From the NCBI GenBank assembly GCA_022925895.1, contig JAKSYS010000109.1, positions 54,796-118,795 of the forward strand: a stretch of DNA of 64,000 nucleotides, given 5' to 3'. Each line of letters opens with the position of its first letter. The first letter of the stretch is position 1. Position numbers and translations under genes: made by a program. A model generated the notes under the pieces. The model saw only the letters and a program-made list of their open reading frames with translations. It searched no databases and was not told the DNA's origin. The DNA comes from Fragilaria crotonensis (lineage: Eukaryota > Bacillariophyta > Fragilariophyceae > Fragilariales > Fragilariaceae). This document shows positions 1 through 10,115 of the stretch, piece by piece.

Positions 1-396
1 TGGACTTATCGTAACCCTTTTGGCAATAAGACAAACTATCGCTGTTCCGATGCAGTATGAGGCATTTTTGGTGGGGACGGTTCAAAGGAGGAGTGCCTGA
101 GAAGTCATGCCCAAGCAGTGCTTGATTTTGGCTGCTCTGAACATCAAAGTGGGTGCAATTGTTCGCGACTTGCATGATCAATGCCTGTGGTGCAGTGCCG
201 GCTTTCCTGTCCTTGGAAGTAGGATATATATGGTAGTGCTGCTCTAGCCGACTTCGATGATACTCTGGATGGTTAAGGAAACAAGACTGCTGTTGTAAGG
301 AGGTAACACTGTAGTAATTGCATCAAATACTTATTTGAATGGTTAGCTACTTCTAATGATAGGCATCAAGAAGAAAGGATCGAGAGTAAGGCCAAT

Positions 397-505
397 CCTT
401 ACGGTGTTACAAGAACAAGAACAAAAATTATTACATAAACATTCAGTTGAGTTTATGTTGCAAATCCTGTTTTACGTCCCTTACGATTTTTACGAATACA
501 AGAAC
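397..505. repeat. Degenerate inverted repeat, left arm
   Basis: The reverse complement of this stretch shares blocks with 1420-1520. Both contain a GTAAGGGACG block followed by a TTTTTGTTCTTGTT block ending in GTAAC, in the same order once one arm is inverted. The arms are imperfect, so this is an old or diverged pair. They flank the ACT-like and ClpP fragments. I saw no target-site duplication. Confidence 0.35.
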
Positions 506-579
506 GAATATCTTATAACCCTTATCCTTTTTGGAATGCCAAAACGAACTCTCGTACACTAGAGGACGTAAAATCGTAG

Positions 580-753
580 TGCTGCCTCCCTTTCGGGGAG
601 TCGCCTTTTCTCGCGTCTCGACGCAACGAAGGAGAACGCATCAGCGTCAATGCCGTATCCGCATACCATCAGGATCATTTGTTTATTCCGGAGGATCGCG
701 CCAACGATGCCATGCAGGGATTGTACGAATTGGTGAAAGAATCGGGGAATTGA
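580..753 (+). pseudogene. C-terminal fragment resembling a CASTOR-type ACT domain
   Basis: The frame opening just after the stop at 577-579 encodes about 57 residues ending at TGA 751-753. The stretch ERISVNAVSAYHQDHLFIP (about 640-700) resembles the last strand and helix of CASTOR-type ACT domains, where a similar ISV-NAVSAY-DHLFVP pattern is followed by a helix. No start codon or upstream exon was recognised, although the CGTAG just before the frame could be a splice acceptor. It is either the last exon of a gene whose earlier exons I cannot see, or a stranded fragment. The neighbouring ClpP remnant is convergent with it. The family call is from memory and tentative. Confidence 0.3.
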
Positions 754-826
754 AATGTTTCATATCCTATCAAATTATTAGTAGGGGTATGGAATGCTTC
801 ACAGCATTCACTCAGTTTTTAATAGT

Positions 827-1271
827 TTATAACTGAATCATCGGCATCTTAGGTGTGGGAATGTGCGACGTTTTCGTCTTGATCACTTCATCCATCAACC
901 CATAATCCAGCGCTTCGTACGGCGTCATGAAAAAGTCTCTATTCGTATCTTCCGCAATCTTCTCTTCCCGCTGAACACAGTACTCCGCATGTACTTGTTG
1001 AGGCATGCGTTGACGAACAAAATCTCCTTGGCTTGGATTTCAATATCCGCCGCGGCTCCCTGTGCCCCTCCGAGGGGCTGGTGGATCATGATACGGGCAT
1101 TGGGCAAGGACTTGCGCTTCCCCGGAGCACCGGCACCCAACAAAAGGCGCCCATACTCGTCGCCATGCCAAAACAGACAGTCTGAACGTCGCAGGGGATT
1201 AATTGCATCGTATTGTAAATGGCAAGTCCGGCACTGACGGAGCCGCCGGGGGAGTTGACGTAGAGAGTAAT
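827..1271 (-). pseudogene. clpP: ClpP protease subunit, 5'-truncated and frameshifted
   Basis: Read on the minus strand from 1271, three successive frames give a nearly complete C-terminal two-thirds of ClpP, the serine peptidase of the Clp complex. They contain [20 protein letters not shown], the nucleophile region GMATSMGAF, the catalytic-histidine region [20 protein letters not shown], and the tail [19 protein letters not shown], ending at TAA 827-829. A one-base loss near 1142 (four A where five restore the frame) and another near 988 break the reading. Upstream of 1271 the ClpP similarity stops and the frame is closed, so the N-terminal third is missing. Plastid or mitochondrial origin cannot be told without the leader. 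The frameshifts alone could be sequence errors, but the missing 5' part argues for a real pseudogene or an unseen upstream exon. Confidence 0.8.
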
Positions 1272-1419
1272 GTATGTTGTTAATTAATGGATGATGACGA
1301 GGATGCCATCGAATCATGAATCATGAGCAATCGAATTGATCAAAACATTCTTGTTCGCCGAACAAGAATTAATTTTATTTTTGTCAGCCGCAAGAATGTG
1401 TTTATGTTATGTTAGTATT

Positions 1420-1520
1420 CTTGTCGCCGTAAGCCGTAAGGGACGTGTTTTTCAAGAACAGAAACAAGAAGACGTTTTTGTTCTTGTTTTTGTAACGATT
1501 TTTGTTTACCGTAAGGGACG
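1420..1520. repeat. Degenerate inverted repeat, right arm
   Basis: This is the partner of 397-505 (see there). It contains CCGTAAGGGACG twice, and TTTTTGTTCTTGTTTTTGTA between them. Confidence 0.35.
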
Positions 1521-1882
1521 GCCTAAAGGTATGCTAATAACCATTCAGACTACAAGTGCGTTTCATGGCCATCAGTACAGTATACTACCGTAGGACCAGT
1601 AGTAAACTTTACGAGTCGAAGAAGAAAAAACCTTCAAATACCGTGTGCACTCGAACCGCCGCCTTGGAGGTCGTAGATTGTACTCCAGTCTACTTCGAGA
1701 ACAAGTACAGTCGTACTGTCGTGAATGTAGACCGGAAAGCTGCGAAACGCAAACTTCCCTCTCCTCCATCAACTCAAACCGAACCCTTCGAAAGACTTCG
1801 TCGTTCCTCGTGTCTGTGCTGTCGGATCTCCACTCTGCACCAAATTGCATTGACGCAACACGCAGCTCTTTTTTTCTAAATC

Positions 1883-2656
1883 ATGTCTCAACATATTCTA
1901 GCCCTTGGAAGTGTCCCTGTTAATCACCTCGATGGATCGTCATCGTCAGGGTTGACTCGCTTGGAAAGTAAGCAACTCGTCACGCAACACCGTCAGTCGA
2001 TTCCTCCAAATTCCATCAGTTCGTTGGTGTTTTGGATTCAAGCGGACGAACTCCCTACAGTCTACGATCCCATGGAATTGGCGGGATGGGTTCCTCTCTT
2101 GGTCAAGGATGACGCAAGTACTGTCGAATTTAAGATTGTTGGCGACGAAACCACCAGTCTGGCGACCATTCATACGTCACTTCTCTTGGCTGGTCTCAAG
2201 GCCACATCCGAACGGAGAGAGGGAGATGTTCGCATGCTGACGGCTCACCGCAAGGCAACAACACTGACCATTAGTCAACCCATTTCGTTGGGGGGTGCGA
2301 AGAATGCTGTTTCAATTGACGATGATGATGGCGATGATGATTTGATTGATGAAGATGACTTGTTGAATGACACGACACTTGGAGCTCCTAGTATGGAGCC
2401 GCGAACAGTGAAAGGGGGTGACGATTGTTCTGGTCGTAAGGCCTGCGATAATTGTAGTTGTGGACGAGCCGAAGCTGAAGCGGGGGGAAGTCCAGTACCT
2501 GTCCTGACCAAGGAGGAGTTGGTACAGAAAACATCTTCATGTGGCAATTGTGCCAAGGGAGATGCCTTTCGATGCGCGTCGTGTCCATACTTAGGCAAGC
2601 CAGCCTTCAAGGCCGGACAAGAGCATTTGGTTTTGGATCTCATGGATGATTTCTGA
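1883..2656 (+). CDS. DRE2: Anamorsin / Dre2, cytosolic Fe-S cluster assembly factor (CIAPIN1 family)
   Basis: This is a single-exon gene of 257 residues. Family knowledge: Dre2 receives electrons from the diflavin reductase Tah18 and feeds the early cytosolic iron-sulfur assembly machinery. The C-terminal half shows both diagnostic cysteine motifs. The first is C182-x5-C188-x2-C191-x-C193 (in [14 protein letters not shown]), which binds a 2Fe-2S cluster. The second is C220-x2-C223-x7-C231-x2-C234, followed by PYLGKPAF, the usual CIAPIN1 ending. Between them and the N-terminal region lies an acidic stretch ([14 protein letters not shown], near 2318-2365), typical of the linker. The N-terminal methyltransferase-like region is shorter than in animals and plants. 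The ATG at 1883 follows a T-rich tract and is the first in frame. The next element downstream is a transposon starting about 260 bases after the stop. Confidence 0.93.
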   Translation: MSQHILALGSVPVNHLDGSSSSGLTRLESKQLVTQHRQSIPPNSISSLVFWIQADELPTVYDPMELAGWVPLLVKDDASTVEFKIVGDETTSLATIHTSLLLAGLKATSERREGDVRMLTAHRKATTLTISQPISLGGAKNAVSIDDDDGDDDLIDEDDLLNDTTLGAPSMEPRTVKGGDDCSGRKACDNCSCGRAEAEAGGSPVPVLTKEELVQKTSSCGNCAKGDAFRCASCPYLGKPAFKAGQEHLVLDLMDDF

Positions 2657-2914
2657 TTTGAGCAGGTTTCGAAACTGATTTATCCTCAAAATTATTGCAT
2701 AACAATTTAGATTGTGTTGTCGACAAGGAAGGCAATGTTGTCTGCGGCGGCTATTAAGCCTGGACTGATTTGCAAATGTGCCCCACCACCAAGTTCCAAC
2801 GGGGAAGGCCCTCTCCTCCACAGGAGTTGCAAAACAGCCACATCGAATATGAATGCTCTCTCTGCAGTACATATGTTATATGTTATATGTATAATCTAGT
2901 AGATCACCTAAACA

Positions 2915-2941
2915 GTACCAGTTTAAACCCAGTACCTGGAC
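2915..2941 (+). repeat. Left terminal inverted repeat of the DDE element
   Basis: Identical over 27 bases to the reverse complement of 6290-6316. Confidence 0.85.
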
Positions 2942-3442
2942 GAACTAAATTACGACGAGTACCTGGACTAATTGAGAAACGAGTTAAAACGATCTATTCG
3001 TACACGAAGATCCATGATATCACCCAGTTGAGAGTTGTACTAAACCCCGAATCATAGGGGGGTACCGTAGGTCGATCTTGCTGAGAAGGTGTACCGAAGA
3101 CGATGGCGCGGCCGAAAAAATTATCTTTTTTTTTGGCGCATGACATTTTACTTCGTAATTTCAATGCTCATTACTGGAACATGTCAACGAAAAGAAAGAA
3201 AGGTCAGACCGCTACTGCAGTGGCACAAGTAAATAATGGTAGACCGACAATCCAGTACACTGTCGAAGATGTGGTCAAGTTGGTGCGTTTTCATTTAGAC
3301 CGGCTCGACAAGTTGCCATTGTGAATTGCAAAATGGCTGGGGTGATAATTAAATTCGTCGTACAATTATATTTTGGTCCTACAGCAATTTCATACTAACG
3401 AAATAAATCGCAATCTCATTCCGACAACATCACCGCAGGTGG

Positions 3443-5820
3443 TTGTCAATGGTATCACGGTTGATATGGCACTTCGGGGTTGTGGATTGCATGGGAAAGT
3501 ACCAAACAGTACAGTGTACTCGCATCAAGGTAGCAAGGAAGAACGGAATGTACAATAAAGAAATCAGGAGAGAATGCGAGAAGAAAGAGCAGAAACTTGG
3601 GTTGATTATAGAAATTCCAGACAATGGCACTACAACCTCTCGGGACGACATATCACCAGTCACCATCACAACAATCAATTCTTCATTGGCAGAAGGAGGC
3701 TCCGACACAACAATCACGACGAAGAAATCGCGACAATCTTCAAGACAAGCAAGTATTGCTAGACTTGACGCGAAGAGAGTCAAGCTTGACTATGATGGCA
3801 GGTACAAGAAAGCATTCAAGGATGCAACCAACCTCGTTGTAGCGAATGCTCGAGGTGAACCAGTCAATACCATTTGCAACAGGCTCAATCAAGACTTCAA
3901 GCTGGACGGGCGAAGCGCTTGGCAAGAAGCACTGTGTACCAAGCGGCAAAGGATGGTCGTGCTGGAATGAGTCCACCGTCAAGGGGTCCCGAACCGAATA
4001 TCCCAGGCAAGTTCTTACAGTTGGTGGCAACGCATGCGGAGGTCAGTCAAGTCGGAGATGGCGAGTTAAAGGGAAAAGACTTCAAGCGCTTGATTGGAGC
4101 CTCAATCCTTGGTACAGAGCACGAGACGAGGTACACTGTTGAAGGAGTATGGCGGAAAGTCCGAAAGGTATTCCCAGAATCGCTCCAAGCTGCGACAAAG
4201 CTCACGGTTGAGGATGCGAGAGCACAATGGACGACACATGACAATCTGAACCAGTGGTTTGACGATGCGAAACAGGACTTGATCAACACTGGTTTAGTTA
4301 TTGATGAGGAAGTCCTGGATGAGAAAGGAGCAATGGTGTCAGAGGTTTTGTTTCGCAAAGACACTGAACGGCGTATCATAAATATGGACGAAACTCACCA
4401 CGACCTAAGTATCACTGGGGACAGAGGCGGACCGCGTGCAGTGTCTTATCATAACCCTGCATTCCAACGTGGCGCCGCACGAGGCGTGAAGTCAGCAAGG
4501 CACGTCACTGGAGCGTACGCAACCAACGCAGCAGGAGAGGCCCTGCCACCATTCTACATATTCGATTCCAGTGCGAAGTTGTGGAGAACTTCCGAGTCAA
4601 GGTTGAGTGGCTTGAGGGACTGCCGTTGGTGACTGGGAGATTTGGCTGTCCAACCATCATAGAATCAGGCAGCTTTACGCAGTTCGCCCGAGAGGATCCA
4701 TGGACGATTCGTTGCTCAACGATTATATCGAGAAGGTGATAGTGCCGCTGTATCCGAACATGCATAAGACAGCTGTGTTTGATCCGGTAACTGGCAAGCT
4801 AAATCAAGGTCCTGTTATCCTCAAAGTTGATGCTGGGCCTGGAAGAATTGTGTCGTCAGAGGCGATCCTTTTAAAGCGAGAACAGTTCTTTGAACGCGGA
4901 CTCATCATCTTGTTGGGCTTACCTAATGCAACGAGTGTACAGCAGGAAATGGACGCTCTGTACGGTCCTTTCAAATCATCAACGTATGCACGTGGCGAGA
5001 AGGTGGTTCAACAGAAGTTGAGAGCCCGAGGCCTCGCCAGACGGAATGGCAAGGTTCCACCAGCTGTTTTGAACCTTGACTTCAATGACTTGGCAACAGT
5101 TGTCAACGGCACGCCTGACGACGAACCTCGCAACAAACCATTTGATTCGATCTTCACTGAGGAGAAGATTCTGAGATCGTGGGCGAAGGTGGGCTTCGTG
5201 CCATTTACTAGGAACTGTTTGAAGGACAAGAAAGTGAGGAAGGAGTTGGGACAGCGAAAGGCAGATGAGCAACTCGAGAACTTACAACGAAGGTATGATT
5301 TACTTGTTGACTCGTTTGAGGGAGACGGATTTAACGCTGGAATTTTTGACTTGGAAATACCGACGGCTGCTCATGTTATCAGAGCAGAAACCGAGGACAA
5401 GCAGGCGGAGGAGTTGGTCGAGAATGGAAAAGCCTTCTCCGTCGCTGGGCAATGGAACCACTGTCAGTCAAGAATCGGCAACGCAGGCGTCACCATTAGA
5501 GCTCAGAAGATGCAGCTCGAGTTGAATGAGACTGCGAGGACAAAGGTTGCGAACAAGAAAAGTGAGGCTCAACTGAAAGCTCTGGAGAAGGCTCAGATTG
5601 CATTGGCAAAGTTCGAATTCGATAGCCACTCCATGAACGACAAGGATTGGGGTGACGTGATCAGGTGGGTGCTCCTGAGGCGAAGGTCGAGTTCCTACTG
5701 AAGGACTTGAAAAAGAAGGAAGACATTCTGGCGAAACTGGCAACACTTCCCAACAGTTGGACCACCTACATACCTCGCAGGGAGCACACTCTTCCTGCCG
5801 TCCCAACAACAACAGTCTAG
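3443..5820 (+). pseudogene. DDE_1-like (pogo/Tc1 superfamily-type) transposase, frameshifted
   Basis: At least four frames must be combined: roughly 3560-3925, 3925-4575, a short middle stretch at about 4575-4695, 4700-5690, and a tail ending at TAG 5818-5820. Catalytic positions are recognisable by analogy with the DDE_1 family. The first Asp is in NMDET (about 4382), the second in LKVDAGPGR (about 4822-4850), and the third in QQEMDALYGPFK (about 4943-4975), preceded by LGLPNATS, where related enzymes have LPPNTTS. The N-terminal part is Lys/Arg-rich and probably DNA-binding. A C-terminal coiled, Lys/Glu-rich tail follows. Frame changes occur near 3900-3930, between 4570 and 4700, and near 5690. 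The protein is not translatable as it stands. Assignment to a precise superfamily needs a profile search. Confidence 0.72.
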
Positions 5821-6289
5821 ATTAACAATCAAAAGAGCATTTGAAAGTCAATGGACTGATTTTATGATTGTTGCTTGTGCTCGAATGAAGATTTTGTGCA
5901 AACGGGACTTTTCCTACGAACGACTGCAAAAATTCTGGCATGAGCATCAACGGGAATTTGAAGTCCTAAACAAAACGATATCTCATTTCTAACACGACAG
6001 ATACATAGCTAACACAATGCTTATGAATACATCCATGCATGAGAAGGGGAATGGATCAACGCATTGTGGAAAAGGACTGGATTTGCTTCGCTCATGACTC
6101 ATGACTGAACCGTCCAGGTACTATGCTTAAAAAAATCGACGAAAAAAAAATTCGACTCATCATATCTCCATCAATATCTATCCTCAAAGCCCCAAACTTC
6201 TCTCAAACGCATTGCCAACATGCAGTCTATTGTATCCAGCCTTTAAAAATTAGTATCTGAGTGTGACAAGTACGCGAATAGTTTTTCTA

Positions 6290-6316
6290 GTCCAGGTACT
6301 GGGTTTAAACTGGTAC
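6290..6316 (-). repeat. Right terminal inverted repeat of the DDE element
   Basis: Perfect inverted copy of 2915-2941. Confidence 0.85.
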
Positions 6317-6574
6317 CCTACCTGATACTACAGTGCCGGTATGCGTATAGTACAACAGTACAAGCAAGCTGTACGGTGTTGTCAATTGTGTCGACAGGAT
6401 TTGTTCTGATTTTTCTGAGCAGCAATCCCACATCAACTCGTCAAGCAATCCCGAAGAGCACAAGAAGATACGGGAACTTACCGTACCACCGTAGGCTGCT
6501 GTCTCCTATTGATGACTATCGAGAATCTGCTTTTCTTGCTAATTCTGCACTCGCTGAATAGTCACGCATCATCC

Positions 6575-8170
6575 ATGATGTTAGCCCCTATTCGTCGTCA
6601 ATTCATCAAACCCCTTTATCGAGCAACGTCTCGCTTCAAGTCAACTGCAGCCGGTTCAGTGGAGTGGTTGGAAAATGGTGTTTACAACAACTGGATTGGA
6701 GGCAAATATGTCTCAAGCGCTGCCACTCGTTCGATTGATGTGAAGAATCCCGCCACTCAAGGTGTGGTGGGACGAGTGCCACAGTCAACCTCTGCCGAGG
6801 TTCAATTAGCAATTGATGTGGCTCATGCTGCCTTTCCAGCATGGCGTCAAGTCCCCATTCAACAGCGCCAACGCATCATGCTCAAATATCAAGCTCTCAT
6901 TCGTGAGCATACAGACGAGTTGGCCTACTGGATTACGCTTGAGAATGGAAAGACCGTGGCCGATGCCAAGGGTGACATTTTTCGTGGGTTGGAAGTCGTC
7001 GAAACATGCTGCAATATGGCAGACAAAATGATGGGTGAAACGTTAGGAGGTATCGGAACCAACATTGATTGCGTTAGTTACCGACAGCCGCTGGGAGTAT
7101 GTGCTGGGATCGCTCCTTTCAATTTCCCTGTCATGATTCCTCTCTGGATGTTTCCAGTGGCGTGTACTGCGGGCAACACCTTTGTTCTCAAGCCCAGTGA
7201 AAAGACGCCGGGGGCATCCATGTTATTGGCACAATTGGCTCAGAAAGCTGGTCTCCCTGATGGAGTTCTCAACATTGTACATGGTGCGATCGACGTTGTC
7301 GATCATATCTGTACTGCTCCCAAAATCAAAGCCATTTCGTTTGTCGGCAGCAACGCCGCAGGAGAAGCCATTCATGCCAAGGGCAGTGCTCATGGCAAGC
7401 GTGTCCAAGCCAACCTCGGAGCCAAGAATCATGCTGTCGTACTTCCCGATGCCTCCCGAGCTGCAACCGTCAAGGCTCTCGCCGGTGCTGCCTTTGGCGC
7501 GGCTGGTCAACGTTGCATGGCACTCAGTGCTGTCATTTTGGTAGGCGAGGCGCGGGAATGGGTGGTCGATTTGGTTGACGCTGCGCGTGCATTAAAGGTC
7601 GGATCGGGATTTGAGGAAGGAGTTGATGTCGGTCCATTGATATCCACCGAATCCAAACAGAGAGTGATCAGTATTGTGGATCAATCTGTCGCGCAAGGTG
7701 CCACCCTCGTAGTAGACGGACGTGACACTGTTGTTCCTGGATTTGAGAGTGGCAATTTTGTGGGGCCCACCGTTTTGACCAATGTTACTCCAGGAAACAT
7801 TGCGTATGAAAGCGAAATCTTTGGTCCTGTCCTCGTTTGTCTGGAGGCGGACACGCTGGAAGAGGCCATGGCGATTGTCAACCAGAATCCATACGGCAAC
7901 GGTTGCGCAATTTTCACCTCATCCGGAGCTGCAGCCCGGAAGTTCCAAACTGAAATCGATGTGGGACAAGTAGGCATCAATGTTCCTATTCCGGTGCCGT
8001 TGCCACACTTTTCCTTCACTGGAAGTCGAGGTTCGATTCGCGGAGACATTCACTTCTACGGGAAGCAGGGTGTTCAGTTTTACACACAAATCAAAACCAT
8101 CACGAGCAATTGGCCGTATGATGGGGCTGATTTGGGAGGAGTTACCATGCCAACCATGGGGAAGCAATAG
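6575..8170 (+). CDS. ALDH6A1: Methylmalonate-semialdehyde dehydrogenase (acylating), mitochondrial
   Basis: This intact single-exon gene encodes about 531 residues. Family knowledge: it oxidises methylmalonate and malonate semialdehydes to propionyl-CoA and acetyl-CoA in valine and pyrimidine catabolism, in the mitochondrial matrix. Features seen are the ALDH nucleotide-binding region ([16 protein letters not shown]), the [15 protein letters not shown] glycine motif, the conserved [14 protein letters not shown] block, and the active-site Cys at about residue 314 in [13 protein letters not shown], the ALDH6-specific form. The ATG pair at 6575/6578 starts an Arg-rich, amphipathic leader ([20 protein letters not shown]), an ideal mitochondrial presequence. 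An upstream in-frame ATG at 6512 would add a hydrophobic stretch and is less likely. The gene is convergent with the HSF gene. Confidence 0.93.
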   Translation: MMLAPIRRQFIKPLYRATSRFKSTAAGSVEWLENGVYNNWIGGKYVSSAATRSIDVKNPATQGVVGRVPQSTSAEVQLAIDVAHAAFPAWRQVPIQQRQRIMLKYQALIREHTDELAYWITLENGKTVADAKGDIFRGLEVVETCCNMADKMMGETLGGIGTNIDCVSYRQPLGVCAGIAPFNFPVMIPLWMFPVACTAGNTFVLKPSEKTPGASMLLAQLAQKAGLPDGVLNIVHGAIDVVDHICTAPKIKAISFVGSNAAGEAIHAKGSAHGKRVQANLGAKNHAVVLPDASRAATVKALAGAAFGAAGQRCMALSAVILVGEAREWVVDLVDAARALKVGSGFEEGVDVGPLISTESKQRVISIVDQSVAQGATLVVDGRDTVVPGFESGNFVGPTVLTNVTPGNIAYESEIFGPVLVCLEADTLEEAMAIVNQNPYGNGCAIFTSSGAAARKFQTEIDVGQVGINVPIPVPLPHFSFTGSRGSIRGDIHFYGKQGVQFYTQIKTITSNWPYDGADLGGVTMPTMGKQ

Positions 8171-8701
8171 CCTACTTCTCATTTATTTTCAAGATCCTTT
8201 TTTGGCTCGATCAAACACACTTTGCACATAGTCGGAGGTGTCTTGGGGTAGTCAGTACAACTACTCGCATTCTCTGGTCTCCTTCTGGAGTACATGTCCA
8301 ATAGTTACATGTACCAATGCCAAAACTGAGGCGATAATGCTTTGTAACACAACTACACCGCTTGCATGTCCATCCTTATGATCAACACTGGCTTTGAAGG
8401 TTCTATGTTGATATCGACAGGCAAGGTACTGAAAGTTCATACGTATCGAGGACGCATAATGCGGACTGAGTAAAAAAGGCATGGCCATCAATGCTTTGAA
8501 CTCCTGTTGCACGTTGCCTGTGGTGTTCGAAAATATGCAGTTATTCCTGTCGTGACTTGCAGAGAGACCCTACCTCGACGTATCGTGAATCGGCGCGTTG
8601 ACGCGCCGTTCATACTATGATATGTGAACACAGAACAAAATCGTGGGGCTAGATTAAACGTACTGTAGATCTTACAAGCAAAGAGCAACTGCTCTTAAAC
8701 T
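8171..8701. other. Intergenic region between convergent genes
   Basis: Holds the 3' flanks of the dehydrogenase and HSF genes. I see no coding signal or recognisable RNA gene. Confidence 0.5.
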
Positions 8702-10115
8702 TCATCGCAGACCAAGAGCATGCTCAGCTTGGAGGCGGGCCAAGTCATCGGCACCTCCCAAGGAAGGAGCACCGATCTGACGTTGGAAAAGCTGAAGATG
8801 CTGCAGGTGCCGCAGACGTTGCAATTGAAATAGTTGACTGTCACCACCACCAGGCACAGGGCCAGCGCCCATGAGGTCGCCACCACCAAGGCCGCCTTGA
8901 AGGGATGCTGCGGGTAAGCTACCCAAGGTCGGTGAACGTAGGCTTTCACTTAGACCTCCGAGGCCACCCATACCACTCATACCGTTCATCCCATTCGAGT
9001 TCATCCCGTTCATACTGCCAATATTACCCATGTTGCCCATGTTACCCATATTACCCATGCCGTTCATTCCACCCATGCCATTCATTCCACCCATGCCATT
9101 CATTCCACCCATACCATTCATTCCGCCCATGCCAACCATGCCGTTCATACCGCCCATGCCATTCAAACCTCCTAAACCGTTCAAGCCGCTCATACCATTC
9201 ATGCCTCCCATACTGTTGGTGGCATCCTTTCCGTTCTTATTGAACCCAAATGCTCCTCCTGCATTCATGAGCCCAGATGGTTGACCGGGATGATTCAGTT
9301 GTCCCATTTGTCCCATTTGTTGCGCCATGTTACCCGTGAATCCCGATGAAAGTGCACTATTATTGGTGCCGATGCCACCGCCGCCACCACCACCACTGGT
9401 GACAATGGCAGCGGATCCTTGTTGTCGCGGTCGTATGGCAATAGGCTGGTTGGCGTTCAACGAGTTGGCCGCTTGAGTGTTTTGGAGAGCAGGTAAGGTA
9501 CTTGTCTTGTCAAGCTTGTAAAAATCAGGTTCATCCTGTTTCCTCATGGGGAGTTTCTTGTGAGTCTTTGGAAGTCGTCGCATGTACTTTTGAAGATGTG
9601 GCTTGCCTCGAAGAAATAACTGGTAATGTGTGGGAAAAATGATACAGTATGTGTGTTAGTGATTTTGTGCCTGAATCGAAAATCAAGACAATGACCCGTT
9701 GCAACTTTACCTCGTGATAGTAAGAGCCACGATCCGAGCCAGAGCTAATACGGCGGAAACTCCATGCATTAACGAGACGGTTGAAAGAGTGGTAGTTGCT
9801 GTACTCGAAGAACAATGGCATAACCAAGCTTTCAAAGAGATTCGGTTTCAGTACCTTCCAGGACCGACCGTGTGGCATCCATGTGATGATATCAGAGAAT
9901 TCCTTCTGTGCGAGAATGGAGTAGAGCTTGACTGGGAATTTCTGGACTCGGATGGACGATTCCAGACTGCGATTGGCTTGATTTTGGGTTGAAGGTTCAC
10001 AATCGTTATCAACATCGAGAACTAATGCAAAGTCTCTGTATTTATATAAAGTGGCATCCGCATCTTCCCGAAGCATCGGGGGAAGCGGGGTGTTATCATC
10101 TTCGTCGTCGGACAT
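8702..10115 (-). CDS. Heat-shock-factor-type DNA-binding protein with Gly/Met/Asn-rich tail
   Basis: There are two exons, complement of 9711-10115 and 8702-9619. The intron 9620-9710 has a GTAAAG donor and a CAG acceptor, and the joined frame is phase 0 (HE|LFLRG). The product is about 440 residues. The HSF DNA-binding domain spans about residues 58-160: QKFPVKLYSILAQKEF, then SWKVLKPNLFESLVMPLFF (helix 2), then NYHSFNRLVNAWSFRRI, the recognition helix, then GSYYHE|LFLRGKPHL. The intron lies inside the wing, as in many HSF genes. The tail holds about twelve Gly-Met/Asn repeats (9030-9200), low-complexity Gly and Gln stretches, and a C-terminal leucine-containing helix. No clear heptad oligomerisation domain follows the DBD. 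HSF-type regulators are expanded in diatoms; the target genes cannot be inferred. Confidence 0.88.
9027..9205 (-). repeat. In-frame tandem repeat encoding GMNGMG units
   Basis: A short degenerate repeat inside the HSF gene, with period about 18 bases or less, encoding repeated Gly-Met-Asn-Gly-Met-Gly. It is likely length-variable by slippage. Confidence 0.75.

Larger units (their letters stand above)
2915..6316 (+). mobile_element. Decayed DDE DNA transposon with terminal inverted repeats
   Basis: The ends are a perfect 27-base inverted repeat (2915-2941 and 6290-6316), whose core is TTTAAACCCAGTACCTGGAC or its complement. Inside is a frameshifted transposase reading left to right. The AGTACCTGGAC block recurs once more just inside the left end (about 2958-2970), suggesting sub-terminal binding sites. 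The exact target-site duplication is unclear; CCTA near both ends is a weak candidate. Length is about 3.4 kb. The TIR sequence is built of GTAC-containing words that are also frequent in the host intergenic DNA. Confidence 0.8.

Noticed and set aside
3103-3324. Small gene MARPKK...
   Set aside because: Lies inside the transposon, is low in information and has no known similarity; probably non-coding or a remnant of the transposase 5' part.
8905-9284. Plus-strand Pro/Ser/Tyr-rich frames opposite the HSF tail
   Set aside because: They are the antisense reading of the Gly-Met-Asn repeat; their low complexity is a by-product.
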